Assembly: GCA_965234335.1 (NCBI GenBank) | Contig: OZ248456.1 | Coordinates: 186,001-250,000, forward strand | Length of the DNA stretch: 64,000 nt | From: Leadbetterella lacustris | Lineage (GTDB): Bacteria > Bacteroidota > Bacteroidia > Cytophagales > Spirosomataceae | Reading direction: 5' to 3' | Shown here: positions 8,135-18,374 of the stretch, piece by piece | How positions within the stretch are numbered: the first letter of the stretch is position 1 | Layout: the number at the start of each line of letters is the position of its first letter | Made by a program: the position numbers and the translations under genes | The notes under the pieces: generated by a model | The model's database searches: none | Seen by the model: the letters and a program-made list of their open reading frames with translations, nothing else | What the model was told of the DNA's origin: nothing

Positions 8135-9412
8135 CTAAAATATCATTTTTTGCAACAAAAACACGCCTATCCCGGCAAAATATCCTATCAAAGCCAGCCA
8201 ACTCATTTTTTTGAGATACCAGAAGAATTCTATTTTGGCTATTCCCATGGCCGCTACTCCAGCCGCCGAGCCGATAATTAATATACTACCGCCTGTGCCA
8301 GCACAAAAGGCCAAAAGCTCCCAAAATGTGTCATCCATAGGAAATTGCTCCAGGCTGTACATTCCCATGGCGGCCGCTACCAAGGGCACGTTGTCAACAA
8401 TGGCAGAAAGCAAACCTATAATGGTTACGACTACCGTTTGGTTTTTAAGATTATCGGTAAGCCACGCAGCTACCGAAGTTAGCATTCCCATGGTTTGTAA
8501 TGCTCCCACGGCCAACAGAATTCCAAGAAAAAACAAAATGCTTGGCATATCTATTTTTTCTATGACTTTGAATACAGAAAGCTTACTCTTGACGTCTTCT
8601 GATTTGTTTTTAATCATCGTTTCGGCTACTGCCCAAATAGTGCCTAAAGCCAATAACATCCCCATAAATGGAGGCAAATGTGTAATGGACTTGAATACCG
8701 GAACAGACAATAATCCTAAAAGACCTACCCAGAATATGATGTTTTTGCCAAAAGTAACCTCTTCAGATTCCACTTTTTTGCTACTTTCTGATTTGACTGG
8801 TAATGTACCTTTCATTTGAGATGAAAGCACCAGTAAGGGTATCAACAAACTCACAAGTGATGGTAAAAACAATTGTGAAATAATATTACCCGTTGAAATT
8901 TGTCCTCCAATCCAGAGCATGGTGGTGGTAACATCACCAATAGGCGACCAAGCACCACCAGCGTTGGCTGCGATAACTATCATTCCTACATACATCAACC
9001 TCAATTTACTATCATGTACAATTTTACTTACCAACGTGGCCATTACAATTGTTGTGGTCAGGTTATCCAAAAGTGCCGACATAAAGAATGTGATGATAGC
9101 TATAATCCACAACAAACTTGATTGGCTCTTGGTAGTTATCCGGTCGGTAATTATTTCAAAACCTCCATAGGTGGCTATAAGCTCCACTATGGTCATAGCT
9201 CCCATCAAAAAGAACAAGATACTGGAGATTTCGCTCAGGTGCTCATTCAAATGGTGTAAGGTTTCTTCTATGTTCGTCGATACCAAAGCCACTATGGTCC
9301 AACAAAGTACACCTGTTAATAAGGCCGACGCCGACTTGTTTATAGACAACTTGTGCTCCAACACAATGGCTGCATAGCCTACGATAAAAATTAGAACTAT
9401 TAGTCCTTCCAT
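8135..9412 (-). CDS. nhaD: NhaD-type sodium/proton antiporter
   Basis: 425 aa with about eleven to twelve hydrophobic segments. Conserved ion-transporter stretches are visible: FFMSALLDNLTTTIVM, NAGGAWSPIGDVTTTMLW and, in the second half, LSAIVDNVPLVAAAM and GTGGSILIIGSAAG. These paired DN/GG motifs are typical of the NhaD branch of the ion transporter superfamily, which exchanges sodium for protons at alkaline pH. It is a single-gene unit with a strong downstream terminator. Confidence 0.93.
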   Translation of the reverse strand: MEGLIVLIFIVGYAAIVLEHKLSINKSASALLTGVLCWTIVALVSTNIEETLHHLNEHLSEISSILFFLMGAMTIVELIATYGGFEIITDRITTKSQSSLLWIIAIITFFMSALLDNLTTTIVMATLVSKIVHDSKLRLMYVGMIVIAANAGGAWSPIGDVTTTMLWIGGQISTGNIISQLFLPSLVSLLIPLLVLSSQMKGTLPVKSESSKKVESEEVTFGKNIIFWVGLLGLLSVPVFKSITHLPPFMGMLLALGTIWAVAETMIKNKSEDVKSKLSVFKVIEKIDMPSILFFLGILLAVGALQTMGMLTSVAAWLTDNLKNQTVVVTIIGLLSAIVDNVPLVAAAMGMYSLEQFPMDDTFWELLAFCAGTGGSILIIGSAAGVAAMGIAKIEFFWYLKKMSWLALIGYFAGIGVFLLQKMIF

Positions 9413-9555
9413 ACGATTCCTTCAATTTTTGTATCTCAAAAATAAGGGGTTTATGTTTATACGTCTTTGTGCACTTTGGTGTTTTGATATAAACCCTCAC
9501 CCGAAAATTGAAATAAGTATATTTTTCCAAAGAAAAATTATGTTATTTTAAGTAT

Positions 9556-10845
9556 TCAGGCATTTATGAGGTTCCATTCTTGGCGATATGGCCTCCAGAG
9601 CATTTTGTTAGCCTTTTTGTTTTTAATGAATTTCTCAGTTTCAGGATTCCATTTTAGAGATTTGCCTAAACGATAAGAAATCAAGCCGAGGTGCATTGGC
9701 ATGGTCATATTTCGGGCATATTCTAGATTGCTTTCGGGCTGTTTTCTGCTTTTTACGGAATCTATAAAGTTTTGCTGATGTCCTGGCGAACGTATTATTG
9801 AAATCGGCACTTCAGGAACATCCAGCATGGTGATACCGTTGATTGTTATTTCCTTTGAGCCATAATCGCATATTAGCGTTCCTTTTTCTCCTTCAATATA
9901 TGCCCCAATACCTCTAGAAGCAGCTCCCGGAACATTTGGAGGAGTGGATGTCCAGAAAATTTTCAAATCGTCAAATTCATATTCTATTTCTATGGTCTTT
10001 GGTGCATCTCCTACTCCATCGGGTTTTTCGCCGTTGGCAGTCACTTTTCGGAGATTTTGTGGGTTTAATGACATCCAAACTACATCTGCAATATGGCACC
10101 AAAAATCCTGAAAAACTCCGCCCGAATAATCTAAGAAATAACGGTAATTAAAATGCACTCTTTCTGCCGAATATTCGTGATAGGGTGCCGGCCCGAGCCA
10201 CATGTCGTAGTTGAGATTGGCAGGTGGTTTTTGATAATTAGACGGCCCAAGTACTGGCGGAAGGCCTGTTTTCCAGAGTCTAACGGTATTTATTTTACCC
10301 AAAACACCCGACTGTATGATTTCCTGCACACGGTGGTAATTGTCTCCGGCGTGGATCTGAGTGCCTAACTGAAATATTTTATTATGCTTTTTTTGTGCCG
10401 CCAACATCATTTGGCCTTCTTTTACACTGTATGAAAGTGGTTTTTCGCCGTAAACGTCTTTGCCTGCTTCAAAAGCCATAATAGCCAATTGGGCATGCCA
10501 ATGATCAGGCGTAGCTACCGTAATGGCATCAATGTCTTTTCTATCTAAAACCCTCCTGAAATCATCGAAAAGCTCCAATTTTCGGTCGGGATATTTTGCA
10601 CCATATTTTTTGGCGGTGCCGTTGAGATGTTCTGAGTCCAAGTCGCAAATGCCCACTACATCAACTTCAGGCAAGGCTGCGAACCAATTGAGGTGTGCAT
10701 TGCCCATGCCGCCAAGGCCGATATGTGCTACACGAACTTTGTCGCTAGCCGCTACTCTTTTTGCAAAACTCGGAAAAGCAGCCATACCAAGTGTGGCCAA
10801 GGCTGTTTTTTGAAGGAATTCTCTACGAGAAGTAAGATTTTTCAT
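9556..10845 (-). CDS. Gfo/Idh/MocA-family oxidoreductase with Tat-like leader
   Basis: 429 aa. It opens with a twin-arginine-type leader (SRREFLQKTALATLGMAAF), then the NAD(P)-binding GLGGMGNAH at about residues 42-50, DLDSEHL, and the family motif EKPLSY near 135. The C-terminal substrate domain contains DYSGGVFQDFWCHIADVVW. Exported members of this family in Bacteroidota act on sugars or sugar derivatives; some are GH109 glycosidases using NAD. The substrate cannot be read from sequence. It stands alone. Confidence 0.88.
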   Translation of the reverse strand: MKNLTSRREFLQKTALATLGMAAFPSFAKRVAASDKVRVAHIGLGGMGNAHLNWFAALPEVDVVGICDLDSEHLNGTAKKYGAKYPDRKLELFDDFRRVLDRKDIDAITVATPDHWHAQLAIMAFEAGKDVYGEKPLSYSVKEGQMMLAAQKKHNKIFQLGTQIHAGDNYHRVQEIIQSGVLGKINTVRLWKTGLPPVLGPSNYQKPPANLNYDMWLGPAPYHEYSAERVHFNYRYFLDYSGGVFQDFWCHIADVVWMSLNPQNLRKVTANGEKPDGVGDAPKTIEIEYEFDDLKIFWTSTPPNVPGAASRGIGAYIEGEKGTLICDYGSKEITINGITMLDVPEVPISIIRSPGHQQNFIDSVKSRKQPESNLEYARNMTMPMHLGLISYRLGKSLKWNPETEKFIKNKKANKMLWRPYRQEWNLINA

Positions 10846-11093
10846 GTTTGAAAATAGGGTTGAGTTATTCTGGATATGAAAGTACGTGATTTTTGACTTG
10901 GGTAAAACAATTTTCCTAAATTGTTTACAAGACCAAATTGTTGAGGCCAGATAAATGAGAACGGAAAAGTTGAATCCAAAAAAGTATTTTAGCCCCGAAA
11001 ATATACTTTTATAACACCGTTTGAAGGTTTCATAACTTTGATTTTTTAAGAAAAACCAATATCACTACTTTTGAAAACATAAATCACTAAAAA

Positions 11094-12182
11094 ATGAAAG
11101 AGCTGTATTTGAAAATAAAAAACTCGGTGTTTTGGGAAAAATGGGGGGTGTGGGTTTTGGTAATATTTTTTTCATCGAGTTTTATTTATGAAGTTATAAC
11201 AATTTATTTCGCAATTATTAGAAATTTTTTGTTCCAAGAAGATTCCCAAATGAATTCGCTCACTTTTAAAATTTCTGCAATACTAGGCGTCATGCTTTCG
11301 ATTCCTGGTATGTATTATTTCGTTTTTTGGTTAGGAAAAATACATTATACTTTTTTAATTAAACCCATATTAATAAACAAAAAGAGGGTCAATGTATTCC
11401 TCTATATTTCGGCAACATATTTCTTTTACAATACGGTATTTATTAAGATTTTAATGAGAAAAATTTTTAATTCAACGATAAGCGAAAGTATACATATGTC
11501 AGGAATCGTTTGGTACTTATCGTTGACTACTGGAATAATTTTTTATTTCATTGAAAACAAAAAAAACGAACAGAATCAAGAAATCCAAAAACAAAAACTA
11601 GAAATAAAAGCACTAAAGGCACAGATAAATCCACACTTCCTTTTCAATACGCTAAACAATCTGATGGGTACGGCCATATCAGAAAATGCTCCACAGACTT
11701 CATTGCAGATTCAACAGTTGGCCGGCATTATGCGGCATGTGGTAGAGGAAACACAAGCTGAATACACCCCAATAGAAAAAGAACTCAAATTTTTGGGCGA
11801 CTATATCGAACTTATGGAACTGAGAATACCGAAAGAAGAAAATATAAGAATAAACGTCCGGATAGATTTTGACGAAAATTCGTTCTTGATTTCGCCGCTG
11901 ATATTGATCACTTTTATAGAAAATGCCTTCAAATACGGCATTAGTATTAATCAAGCGTGTTTTGTGGATATTTTACTGACCATAGAAAACAAAAAAATAG
12001 AATTGGTTTGTAAAAACTCTATCGTGAACGTCGAAAATTCTACAGAAACCGGCCTAGAAAGTGTTAAAAAAAGACTTGAACTGACCTATCCTCAAAAACA
12101 TTCATTAGAGATTTCTAAAGAAAATAATGTTTTCGAGGTGGTTTTTAAACTAGATTTGAGCCATGAAAATCCTACTGTATGA
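11094..12182 (+). CDS. LytS/YehU-type sensor histidine kinase
   Basis: 362 aa. About four hydrophobic segments occupy residues 15-160, followed by a short coiled helix (QNQEIQKQKLEIKAL) and the His_kinase domain with INPHFLFNTLNN; the phosphoacceptor is His181. The ATP-binding N box is LITFIENAFKYG near residue 270. This kinase class works with LytTR regulators. Its stop codon overlaps the start of the regulator by four bases. It probably senses something at the membrane; the signal is unknown. Confidence 0.92.
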   Translation: MKELYLKIKNSVFWEKWGVWVLVIFFSSSFIYEVITIYFAIIRNFLFQEDSQMNSLTFKISAILGVMLSIPGMYYFVFWLGKIHYTFLIKPILINKKRVNVFLYISATYFFYNTVFIKILMRKIFNSTISESIHMSGIVWYLSLTTGIIFYFIENKKNEQNQEIQKQKLEIKALKAQINPHFLFNTLNNLMGTAISENAPQTSLQIQQLAGIMRHVVEETQAEYTPIEKELKFLGDYIELMELRIPKEENIRINVRIDFDENSFLISPLILITFIENAFKYGISINQACFVDILLTIENKKIELVCKNSIVNVENSTETGLESVKKRLELTYPQKHSLEISKENNVFEVVFKLDLSHENPTV

Positions 12183-12850
12183 TAAAATGTATTGCGATTG
12201 ACGACGAACCTTTGGCCCTTGAGGTTATCAAAGATTATGCCTCTAAAACACCTTTTTTAGACCTGAAAGCCACTTTTGTAAATACCCAAAGTGCTTTAAA
12301 GTTTTTGTTAGAAAACGAGATTGAGCTGGTTTTTCTGGATATAAAAATGCCTGACATTTCGGGATTGGACTTTGCCAAAATGATAGGCAACAGGAAGATT
12401 ATTTTCACCACGGCCTTTGCCGAACACGCTTTGGAAGCATTTACACTTGACGTGTCAGATTATCTTCTTAAGCCTATTTCATTCAATAGGTTCTTGATTT
12501 CTTGTCAGAAAGTTTACGAGAAAGTTTACAGCTCGCTCCCCGCCGTCAGTCATATTTTTGTGAAAGACGGCTATAATCTTATCAAAGTAAATCTCGACGG
12601 ACTGGATTACATTGCCTCTGAGGGCAACTACCTGACCTTTTTTGAGTCGGGCAAAAAGACATTGTCTCGAATGACTTTTAATGATGCCTTTGAGATTTTG
12701 CCAATTGGCAAATTCTTGAGAATCCATAAAACCCATGTGGTAAACTTAGACAAAATAACCGTTGTAGAGAAAAACAGCTTGAAATTACAGAATGGCATCG
12801 AACTGCCTATTGGCCCCAACTACAAAGACGAACTTTTAAAAAAGCTGTAG
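12179..12850 (+). CDS. LytTR-family response regulator
   Basis: 223 aa. The receiver domain has the acidic pair IDDEP at residues 7-11, phosphoacceptor Asp54 in FLDIKMP, and Lys about 105 in YLLKP. The LytTR DNA-binding domain fills the C-terminal hundred residues (IFVKDGYNLIKVNL, YIASEGNYLTFF, FLRIHKTHVVNLDKI). It is coupled to the kinase gene upstream. LytTR regulators bind direct repeats in promoters; the targets are not visible here. Confidence 0.95.
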   Translation: MIKCIAIDDEPLALEVIKDYASKTPFLDLKATFVNTQSALKFLLENEIELVFLDIKMPDISGLDFAKMIGNRKIIFTTAFAEHALEAFTLDVSDYLLKPISFNRFLISCQKVYEKVYSSLPAVSHIFVKDGYNLIKVNLDGLDYIASEGNYLTFFESGKKTLSRMTFNDAFEILPIGKFLRIHKTHVVNLDKITVVEKNSLKLQNGIELPIGPNYKDELLKKL

Positions 12851-12904
12851 CCCTCGTTTTTGAAGGAAACATAAAATGATGAATAAAATCTTAAGCTTTC
12901 CTAT

Positions 12905-12980
12905 TTTACTGTGCTCAATTCAGAGGCTTTGTAGGTCCGACCGTTGCTTACTTTGCGGGTCCGACCTGCGGTCTGACCTT
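12905..12980. repeat. Small GTCCGACC-type repeats
   Basis: Between the response regulator and the Fe-S protein gene the sequence repeats GTCCGACC twice and contains the near-palindrome GTCCGACCTGCGGTCTGAC. This looks like an intergenic REP-like scrap; no gene is supported. Confidence 0.4.
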
Positions 12981-12983
12981 AGC

Positions 12984-13763
12984 TTACAAACTTTCCGCCA
13001 ATAGCTCAGCCAAGTCATAAACCTTCACTTCGTGTTCTTTTTCTTTGTTTTTTACGCCGTCAGACATCATGACCATGCAGAATGGGCACGCCACGGCAAT
13101 CGCCTTTGAACCTGTCGAAAGAGCATCTTCTATTCTTTCAATATTTACGTCCTTTGTGCCTTTTTCGGGCTCTTTAAACATCTGTCCACCACCCGCTCCG
13201 CAACAAAGGCCGTTGGTTTTACATTTTTTCATTTCTACCAACTCGGCATCCAAGGCTTTTATCAATTCTCGTGGAGCTTCGTAAATGTCGTTGGCTCTTC
13301 CCAAGAAACAAGAGTCGTGGTAGGTTATTTTTTGGCCTTTAAATGCTCCGCCTTCCACTTTCAGTTTACCAGAATTTATCAATTCTTGGAGGTAAGTAGA
13401 ATGGTGGATAAGGTCATAATTTCCTCCTAATTCAGGATATTCGTTTTTGAGAGTATTAAAACAATGCGGGCATGCAGTTACTATTTTCTTTACGCCATAT
13501 CCGTTCAAGACTTGAATATTCTGCTGAGCCAGCATCTGAAACGTAAACTCGTTGCCTGCTCGCCTTGCGGGATCGCCCGTGCAAGCCTCCTCGGTTCCCA
13601 AAACAGCAAATTTTATGTCCAAATGATTCAAGATTTTTACAAAAGCTTTGGTCACTTTTTTATATCTATCATCAAAAGAACCCGCACAACCCACCCAAAA
13701 CAGTATTTCGGGACTTTCTCCGTTGGCGGCCATTTCGGCCATGGTTCTTACTTTGTTTTCCAT
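12984..13763 (-). CDS. CCG-domain iron-sulfur protein (heterodisulfide reductase subunit B-like)
   Basis: 259 aa with two cysteine-rich halves: WVGCAGSFDDR, EEACTGDPARR and TACPHCFN in the first, HDSCFLGR, GLCCGAGGGQM and ACPFCMVMM in the second. These are the CCG motifs of HdrB/LutA-type subunits that pass electrons between Fe-S clusters and quinone or disulfide substrates. No partner with ferredoxin domains lies next to it, so in this genome the partner must be encoded elsewhere. Confidence 0.88.
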   Translation of the reverse strand: MENKVRTMAEMAANGESPEILFWVGCAGSFDDRYKKVTKAFVKILNHLDIKFAVLGTEEACTGDPARRAGNEFTFQMLAQQNIQVLNGYGVKKIVTACPHCFNTLKNEYPELGGNYDLIHHSTYLQELINSGKLKVEGGAFKGQKITYHDSCFLGRANDIYEAPRELIKALDAELVEMKKCKTNGLCCGAGGGQMFKEPEKGTKDVNIERIEDALSTGSKAIAVACPFCMVMMSDGVKNKEKEHEVKVYDLAELLAESL

Positions 13764-13990
13764 ATTGTCTTTCTATTTCTAACAAAAATAGTATGCTTGC
13801 ATAACATTTGCAAATTAGATTTATGATTTAATCTTTAAAAATTATGAGTTATCAAATACTTTTGGCGTCTTTTAATACATTCTTAACCCATTTGTTACGT
13901 AAATGGTCAAAATTTCATGCAACATAAGTTATTTTAAACTAAAACAAATGATAAAAAGTAGATATTTTTGGACTTTCAAAAATACCAAAA

Positions 13991-15451
13991 ATGCTTAACA
14001 AAACCTTTCATAATAAACCTACCATAAAAACAGAGCTGCAAGAGAAAGTTTTGCAGTTTGGTACAGGCGTGCTTTTGCGTGGACTTTGCGACTATATTAT
14101 AGACAAAGCAAACAAAAAAGGCATTTTCAACGGTAGCGTAGTGGTAGTAAAAACCACTGGTGCTGATGTGTCTGAATTTACTAATCAAGACAACCTATAT
14201 ACAATTTGTGTAAGAGGCATTGAAAACGGAAAAACTATTGAAGAAGAAGTAGTTGTAGAAAGTATAAGCAGGGTTTTAAGTACCAAAACGCACTGGGAGG
14301 AAGTGTTAAAAACTGCTGAAAATGCTGATATTCAAATAGTTGTTTCAAATACCACTGAGGTTGGTCTGCAATATATGGAGGAGCCTGTTTTAGGTGTTTG
14401 TCCTGAGTCTTTCCCTGCAAAACTTACTGCTTGGCTGTATAAAAGGTTTGAAACTGTTAAAACCGAAACCGTGGTGATTCCTACCGAATTGCTGGTTGAC
14501 AACGGTAAAATATTAAAAGATATAGTATTTAAACAGATTGAAGCTAATAAACTTGGCGATGGATTTAAGACTTGGGTGACCCAAAGCGTTAAATTTTGTA
14601 GCTCATTGGTAGATAGAATTGTTCCCGGAAAACCTCAAGGTGAAGAATTGACCAAGCTTTATGAAAAACTAGGCTATGAAGACAAACTAATTATCAAAGC
14701 CGAGGTTTACCGACTTTGGGCCATAGAAGGCGAAGATTTGGAAGATATTCTTTCGTTTTGCGAGGCAGACTCTGGTGTAAAAATCTCAAAAAATATTGAG
14801 AAATACCGTGAGCTGAAACTCCGACTTCTTAATGCCCCTCACACTTTACTTTGCGGAATGGCACATTTGAGCGGTTTTAAATACGTAAAAGATGCCCTCA
14901 ACGACGAAATGATGGAGAAATACATTACCATTTTGATGTTGACGGAACTGGGCCCATCTATACCCTTGAATCTGGACCTCAAAACCACCCACCGCTATGG
15001 AAGAGAGGTGATGGACAGATTCAGAAATCCTTATCTGGAGCACCAATGGATCAGCATTACGCTCCAATATACCATGAAAATGAAAACGAGGGCCATTCCC
15101 TTACTAGTGAATTATTACAAAACATTCGATACCGTTCCCCAATATTTTGCTAGGTGTTTTGCGGCTTATTTGCTTTTTATGAAAGTTACCAAAGAAGAAA
15201 ATGGTAAATATTTCGGGGAATATAACGGTCAGACATATCCCATACAATGTGATTCGGCAAGCTATTTTAAGACTGTTTGGGAAAACCACAAGGCAAACGA
15301 AGTGGTTTCGGTGGTACTAAGAAACAAAGAACTTTGGGGAGTTGACCTGAGCCTTCTTCCTGATTTTGAAAGCAACATTGAAAATCACCTTTCAAATATG
15401 CTCATGTTAGGTGTAAAAGACGCTGTATCCGCACTGAATGTGTATGCATAA
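13991..15451 (+). CDS. uxaB: Tagaturonate reductase (altronate oxidoreductase)
   Basis: 486 aa, the normal size for this mannitol-dehydrogenase-like family. The N-terminal nucleotide-binding stretch KVLQFGTGVLLRGLCDYIIDKAN and the later VSNTTEVGL, PTELLVDNG and FCSSLVDRIVPG are typical of UxaB. The enzyme reduces D-tagaturonate to D-altronate with NADH in galacturonate breakdown. No uxaA or uxaC is next to it, but a sulfatase gene follows 102 bp downstream in the same direction, and an alginate-lyase-like gene faces it, so the group fits use of uronic-acid polymers. Confidence 0.93.
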   Translation: MLNKTFHNKPTIKTELQEKVLQFGTGVLLRGLCDYIIDKANKKGIFNGSVVVVKTTGADVSEFTNQDNLYTICVRGIENGKTIEEEVVVESISRVLSTKTHWEEVLKTAENADIQIVVSNTTEVGLQYMEEPVLGVCPESFPAKLTAWLYKRFETVKTETVVIPTELLVDNGKILKDIVFKQIEANKLGDGFKTWVTQSVKFCSSLVDRIVPGKPQGEELTKLYEKLGYEDKLIIKAEVYRLWAIEGEDLEDILSFCEADSGVKISKNIEKYRELKLRLLNAPHTLLCGMAHLSGFKYVKDALNDEMMEKYITILMLTELGPSIPLNLDLKTTHRYGREVMDRFRNPYLEHQWISITLQYTMKMKTRAIPLLVNYYKTFDTVPQYFARCFAAYLLFMKVTKEENGKYFGEYNGQTYPIQCDSASYFKTVWENHKANEVVSVVLRNKELWGVDLSLLPDFESNIENHLSNMLMLGVKDAVSALNVYA

Positions 15452-15553
15452 ATAATGAGCCCAATTATTGAAATTTTGCAGATTACTTTTCAAATGCTGA
15501 ATTAAAAGGCTTGTTAAAATATTATCTTCAATCCTTAAAATCTATCTATAACA

Positions 15554-16927
15554 TTGAAAAAGATACTCATTTTTTTGCTATTGGCTCATCTGTCGTTTTC
15601 ACAAAAGACTCCCAACATAATTGTTTTTATTGCGGACGATTGGTCAAAACACGCTGGAGTGTACGGCGACAAGGTAATTAAAACTCCCAATATTGATAAA
15701 ATCGCTTCTGAAGGCATTGTGTTTCAGAATGCCTTTTGTGCAGCTCCTTCCTGTACGCCTTCTAGGGCAGCCATACTAACGGGCAGATATCCGCACCAGC
15801 TGGGAGAAGGAGGTAATTTGTATGGCACCCTTTCAGCAAAATATCCAAATTATGCCAAAATATTGGAAAAACAAGGCTACCATGTGGGCTTAGAACGAAA
15901 AGGATGGGGACCGGGAAAGTTTGAAAATGGAGGCTATGAACATAATCCAGCCGGAAAATTATATCGAAATTTTGAAGAATTCTTTTCAAAAAAACCCGAA
16001 AATCAACCCTTCTGTTTTTGGTTTGGTTCTCAAGACCCGCATCGTGCCTACATTGAAGGAAGCGGGGTTGTGGCAGGAATAAACAGTTCCTTGATAAACG
16101 TACCAGCTTGGCTACCCAATCATCCGATAATAAAATCAGACCTTGCAGATTACTATTTTGAAGTTCAAAGATTTGACAGAGAGATTGGGGAGGTGATTGA
16201 AAAGCTAAAAATAAGCAATGAATACGACAACACGCTTATCATCGTTACTAGCGACAATGGAATGCCTTTTCCAAGAGCTAAAGCAAATATTTATGACACC
16301 GGAACCAATATTCCTTTGATTATTTCTTGGAAAAATGGCATAAAACCTAATCCCCAATTACAAAATACCTTTGTTAATTTACTTGACCTCGCTCCCACTT
16401 TTTTGGAAATCACAAATATTGAAATTCCGAAAGAAATGACCGGAAAAAGTTTATTGCCATTTCTTAAAAACCAAACAATAGAGCATCGTCAGGAAGTTTA
16501 TTTAGAAAGAGAACGGCATGCAAACGTCCGAAAAGGAAATGAATCCTATCCCATAAGGGCCATTCGGAATGATAAATTCCTTTATATCCGAAACTTTGAA
16601 CCTGATTTACACCCTGCGGGCGATCCCGTAAAATGGTATTCAGTAGGAAGGTATGGCGATGTTGACGCTTCTCCAAGCAAAGATTTGATTTTAGACAATC
16701 AAAATAATTTTGAACATTATTATCAAAGAGCATTTGGCAAAAGACCGGCCGAAGAACTATATGATTTGAGCAATGACCCTGATCAACTGAAAAATGTAAT
16801 TAATGATAAAAAATACACGAAATCATTAAAAAATCTTCGTTCAAAACTCAATAAATGGATGAAAACAACCCAAGATCCGCGAACAAAACCCACTAAAGTC
16901 TATTCAGAATATCGCTATAACGGATAA
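15554..16927 (+). CDS. Secreted sulfatase (arylsulfatase/heparan N-sulfatase type)
   Basis: 457 aa with a signal peptide ending at about LSFSQ. NIIVFIADDW holds the metal-binding aspartates, and SCTPSRAAILTGR is the sulfatase signature, with Cys67 as the residue turned into formylglycine by a maturase. TSDNGMPF provides the second metal site. It removes sulfate esters or N-sulfates from polysaccharides in the periplasm or outside. The only suitable start is TTG at 15554 (followed by AAA AAG ATA), unusual but consistent with the signal peptide. The neighbourhood suggests sulfated uronate-rich glycans. Confidence 0.92.
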   Translation: MKKILIFLLLAHLSFSQKTPNIIVFIADDWSKHAGVYGDKVIKTPNIDKIASEGIVFQNAFCAAPSCTPSRAAILTGRYPHQLGEGGNLYGTLSAKYPNYAKILEKQGYHVGLERKGWGPGKFENGGYEHNPAGKLYRNFEEFFSKKPENQPFCFWFGSQDPHRAYIEGSGVVAGINSSLINVPAWLPNHPIIKSDLADYYFEVQRFDREIGEVIEKLKISNEYDNTLIIVTSDNGMPFPRAKANIYDTGTNIPLIISWKNGIKPNPQLQNTFVNLLDLAPTFLEITNIEIPKEMTGKSLLPFLKNQTIEHRQEVYLERERHANVRKGNESYPIRAIRNDKFLYIRNFEPDLHPAGDPVKWYSVGRYGDVDASPSKDLILDNQNNFEHYYQRAFGKRPAEELYDLSNDPDQLKNVINDKKYTKSLKNLRSKLNKWMKTTQDPRTKPTKVYSEYRYNG

Positions 16928-16970
16928 AAAAGAAATAATAGTCAGACGAAATCAATAAGACAATTCACCG

Positions 16971-18167
16971 TTAAAGCCAAATTAAGGGGTTTCTAACTGG
17001 TAAATTTCTAATAACTTCTTCTTGCAGTGGAAAATGTTCGAGATTTTTCCAAAGATCAAAAAGTGGTTTTTCTAAATAAAAATTATAAGCAAAAATCAAG
17101 AAAGGTTGGGCCACAGGCCATTCCTCCCAATACATCACATCTTTTGGAAATTTCCAAGTTGACTTATCATTGATATAGGGGACCATAAACCTTATCGCAT
17201 GTTTTAGACTTCTGCCATCAGGCAACGAAAATTCCCACAAGTTTTCATTTTTATCTGATAAAACATGGGCTATGGTGGCCATTGCATCGAGATTAAAAAG
17301 AGCATAGCCGTAGGGTTTTGTACGCCTCAGTTCTAATGGAAAACTACCGTCAATTTCCATTTGATTAGGCAATAGAACCATTTTGAAACGATTTTTACAA
17401 TACGTTATCAAGTTTTGGTTCTCTGTTAAACTAGCAAAAACCGCAACTTGCATTACCCAGCATGTACCATGATTGTTTTTAGCTTCTCGCTCATCTATTC
17501 CATATTGATGCGTAGTAACCCATTTTAAATATTCTGAGAACCAACCTTTAATTTTAATTAAATCTGTACGACTTATACTTTTGGCATTTTGCATAACTTG
17601 GATGCCCTGAGCCACTTCCATCATTTGAATCATATCAATGATGCCAATTCCCCTTCCTGTTGCTCTACCTTTAATAGCTTGTGCATAAAGTAGGCTTGGA
17701 TTCATCCGTGTTTTTTCGTTTACAAACCAAGCATTTAAATGACTAAATGCTGCTTTTACGTATTTTTCATCTTTTGTTATTAGATATGCAGATGCCAATG
17801 AGCCAACAATTTGGCTAAAACGTATCATTGCCTTACGATGTGCCACAAAATTGTTGGGATTAGACATTCCATCTCTTTGGATATAGGGACCGTTTGGGTC
17901 TTCGGGGTTTTGCCACCAGTAATCGCCTTCTGAATAAAAATCATGGACTCCGCCTGCAGATCTCTCACTTTTTTCGGCTGTGACCGTAACAGGCTTCATT
18001 TTCAAAGCTTCCTCGGCATTTTTTAATACTTGCGAGGCCAATACCGATTCAATTTCTTTATGAACATTTTGAGCCGATGACTCAAAAGTGAAAAAAATGA
18101 AAAGAAGCGTTAATGTCAAATAGTTGGTTCCTAATTTTATATATAAAACAGGTAAACTCCATTTCAT
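16971..18167 (-). CDS. Alginate-lyase-like secreted protein
   Basis: 398 aa. A signal peptide (hydrophobic stretch YLTLTLLFIFFTFESSAQ) is followed by an all-helical alginate-lyase-like domain: GDYWWQNPEDPNGPYIQRDG, LNAWFVN, ATGRGIGIIDM and NNHGTCWVMQ. In this family the Asn-His pair and a tyrosine act in beta-elimination of uronic acid polymers. It converges on the sulfatase gene, with only 43 bp between them, and likely belongs to the same substrate range. The exact polymer (alginate or another uronan) is unknown. Confidence 0.87.
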   Translation of the reverse strand: MKWSLPVLYIKLGTNYLTLTLLFIFFTFESSAQNVHKEIESVLASQVLKNAEEALKMKPVTVTAEKSERSAGGVHDFYSEGDYWWQNPEDPNGPYIQRDGMSNPNNFVAHRKAMIRFSQIVGSLASAYLITKDEKYVKAAFSHLNAWFVNEKTRMNPSLLYAQAIKGRATGRGIGIIDMIQMMEVAQGIQVMQNAKSISRTDLIKIKGWFSEYLKWVTTHQYGIDEREAKNNHGTCWVMQVAVFASLTENQNLITYCKNRFKMVLLPNQMEIDGSFPLELRRTKPYGYALFNLDAMATIAHVLSDKNENLWEFSLPDGRSLKHAIRFMVPYINDKSTWKFPKDVMYWEEWPVAQPFLIFAYNFYLEKPLFDLWKNLEHFPLQEEVIRNLPVRNPLIWL

Positions 18168-18374
18168 GCAATTTTTTTTAAGTTTTTAAATATACAAAAA
18201 AGATTAAAATATTGCGTAAACTTTGTTTTTATAACATACTTTGTTTTGCTTATTCTAGATTCGATAAAATTTAATTAAGCCTGGAGTTTTTGAAGAAATA
18301 GCTGTGTTTTTTATTGGTCCGCGGGCTCCGATTCAGTAGTTTAGAATCAAATTTTTATAAATATTAATGATTCC

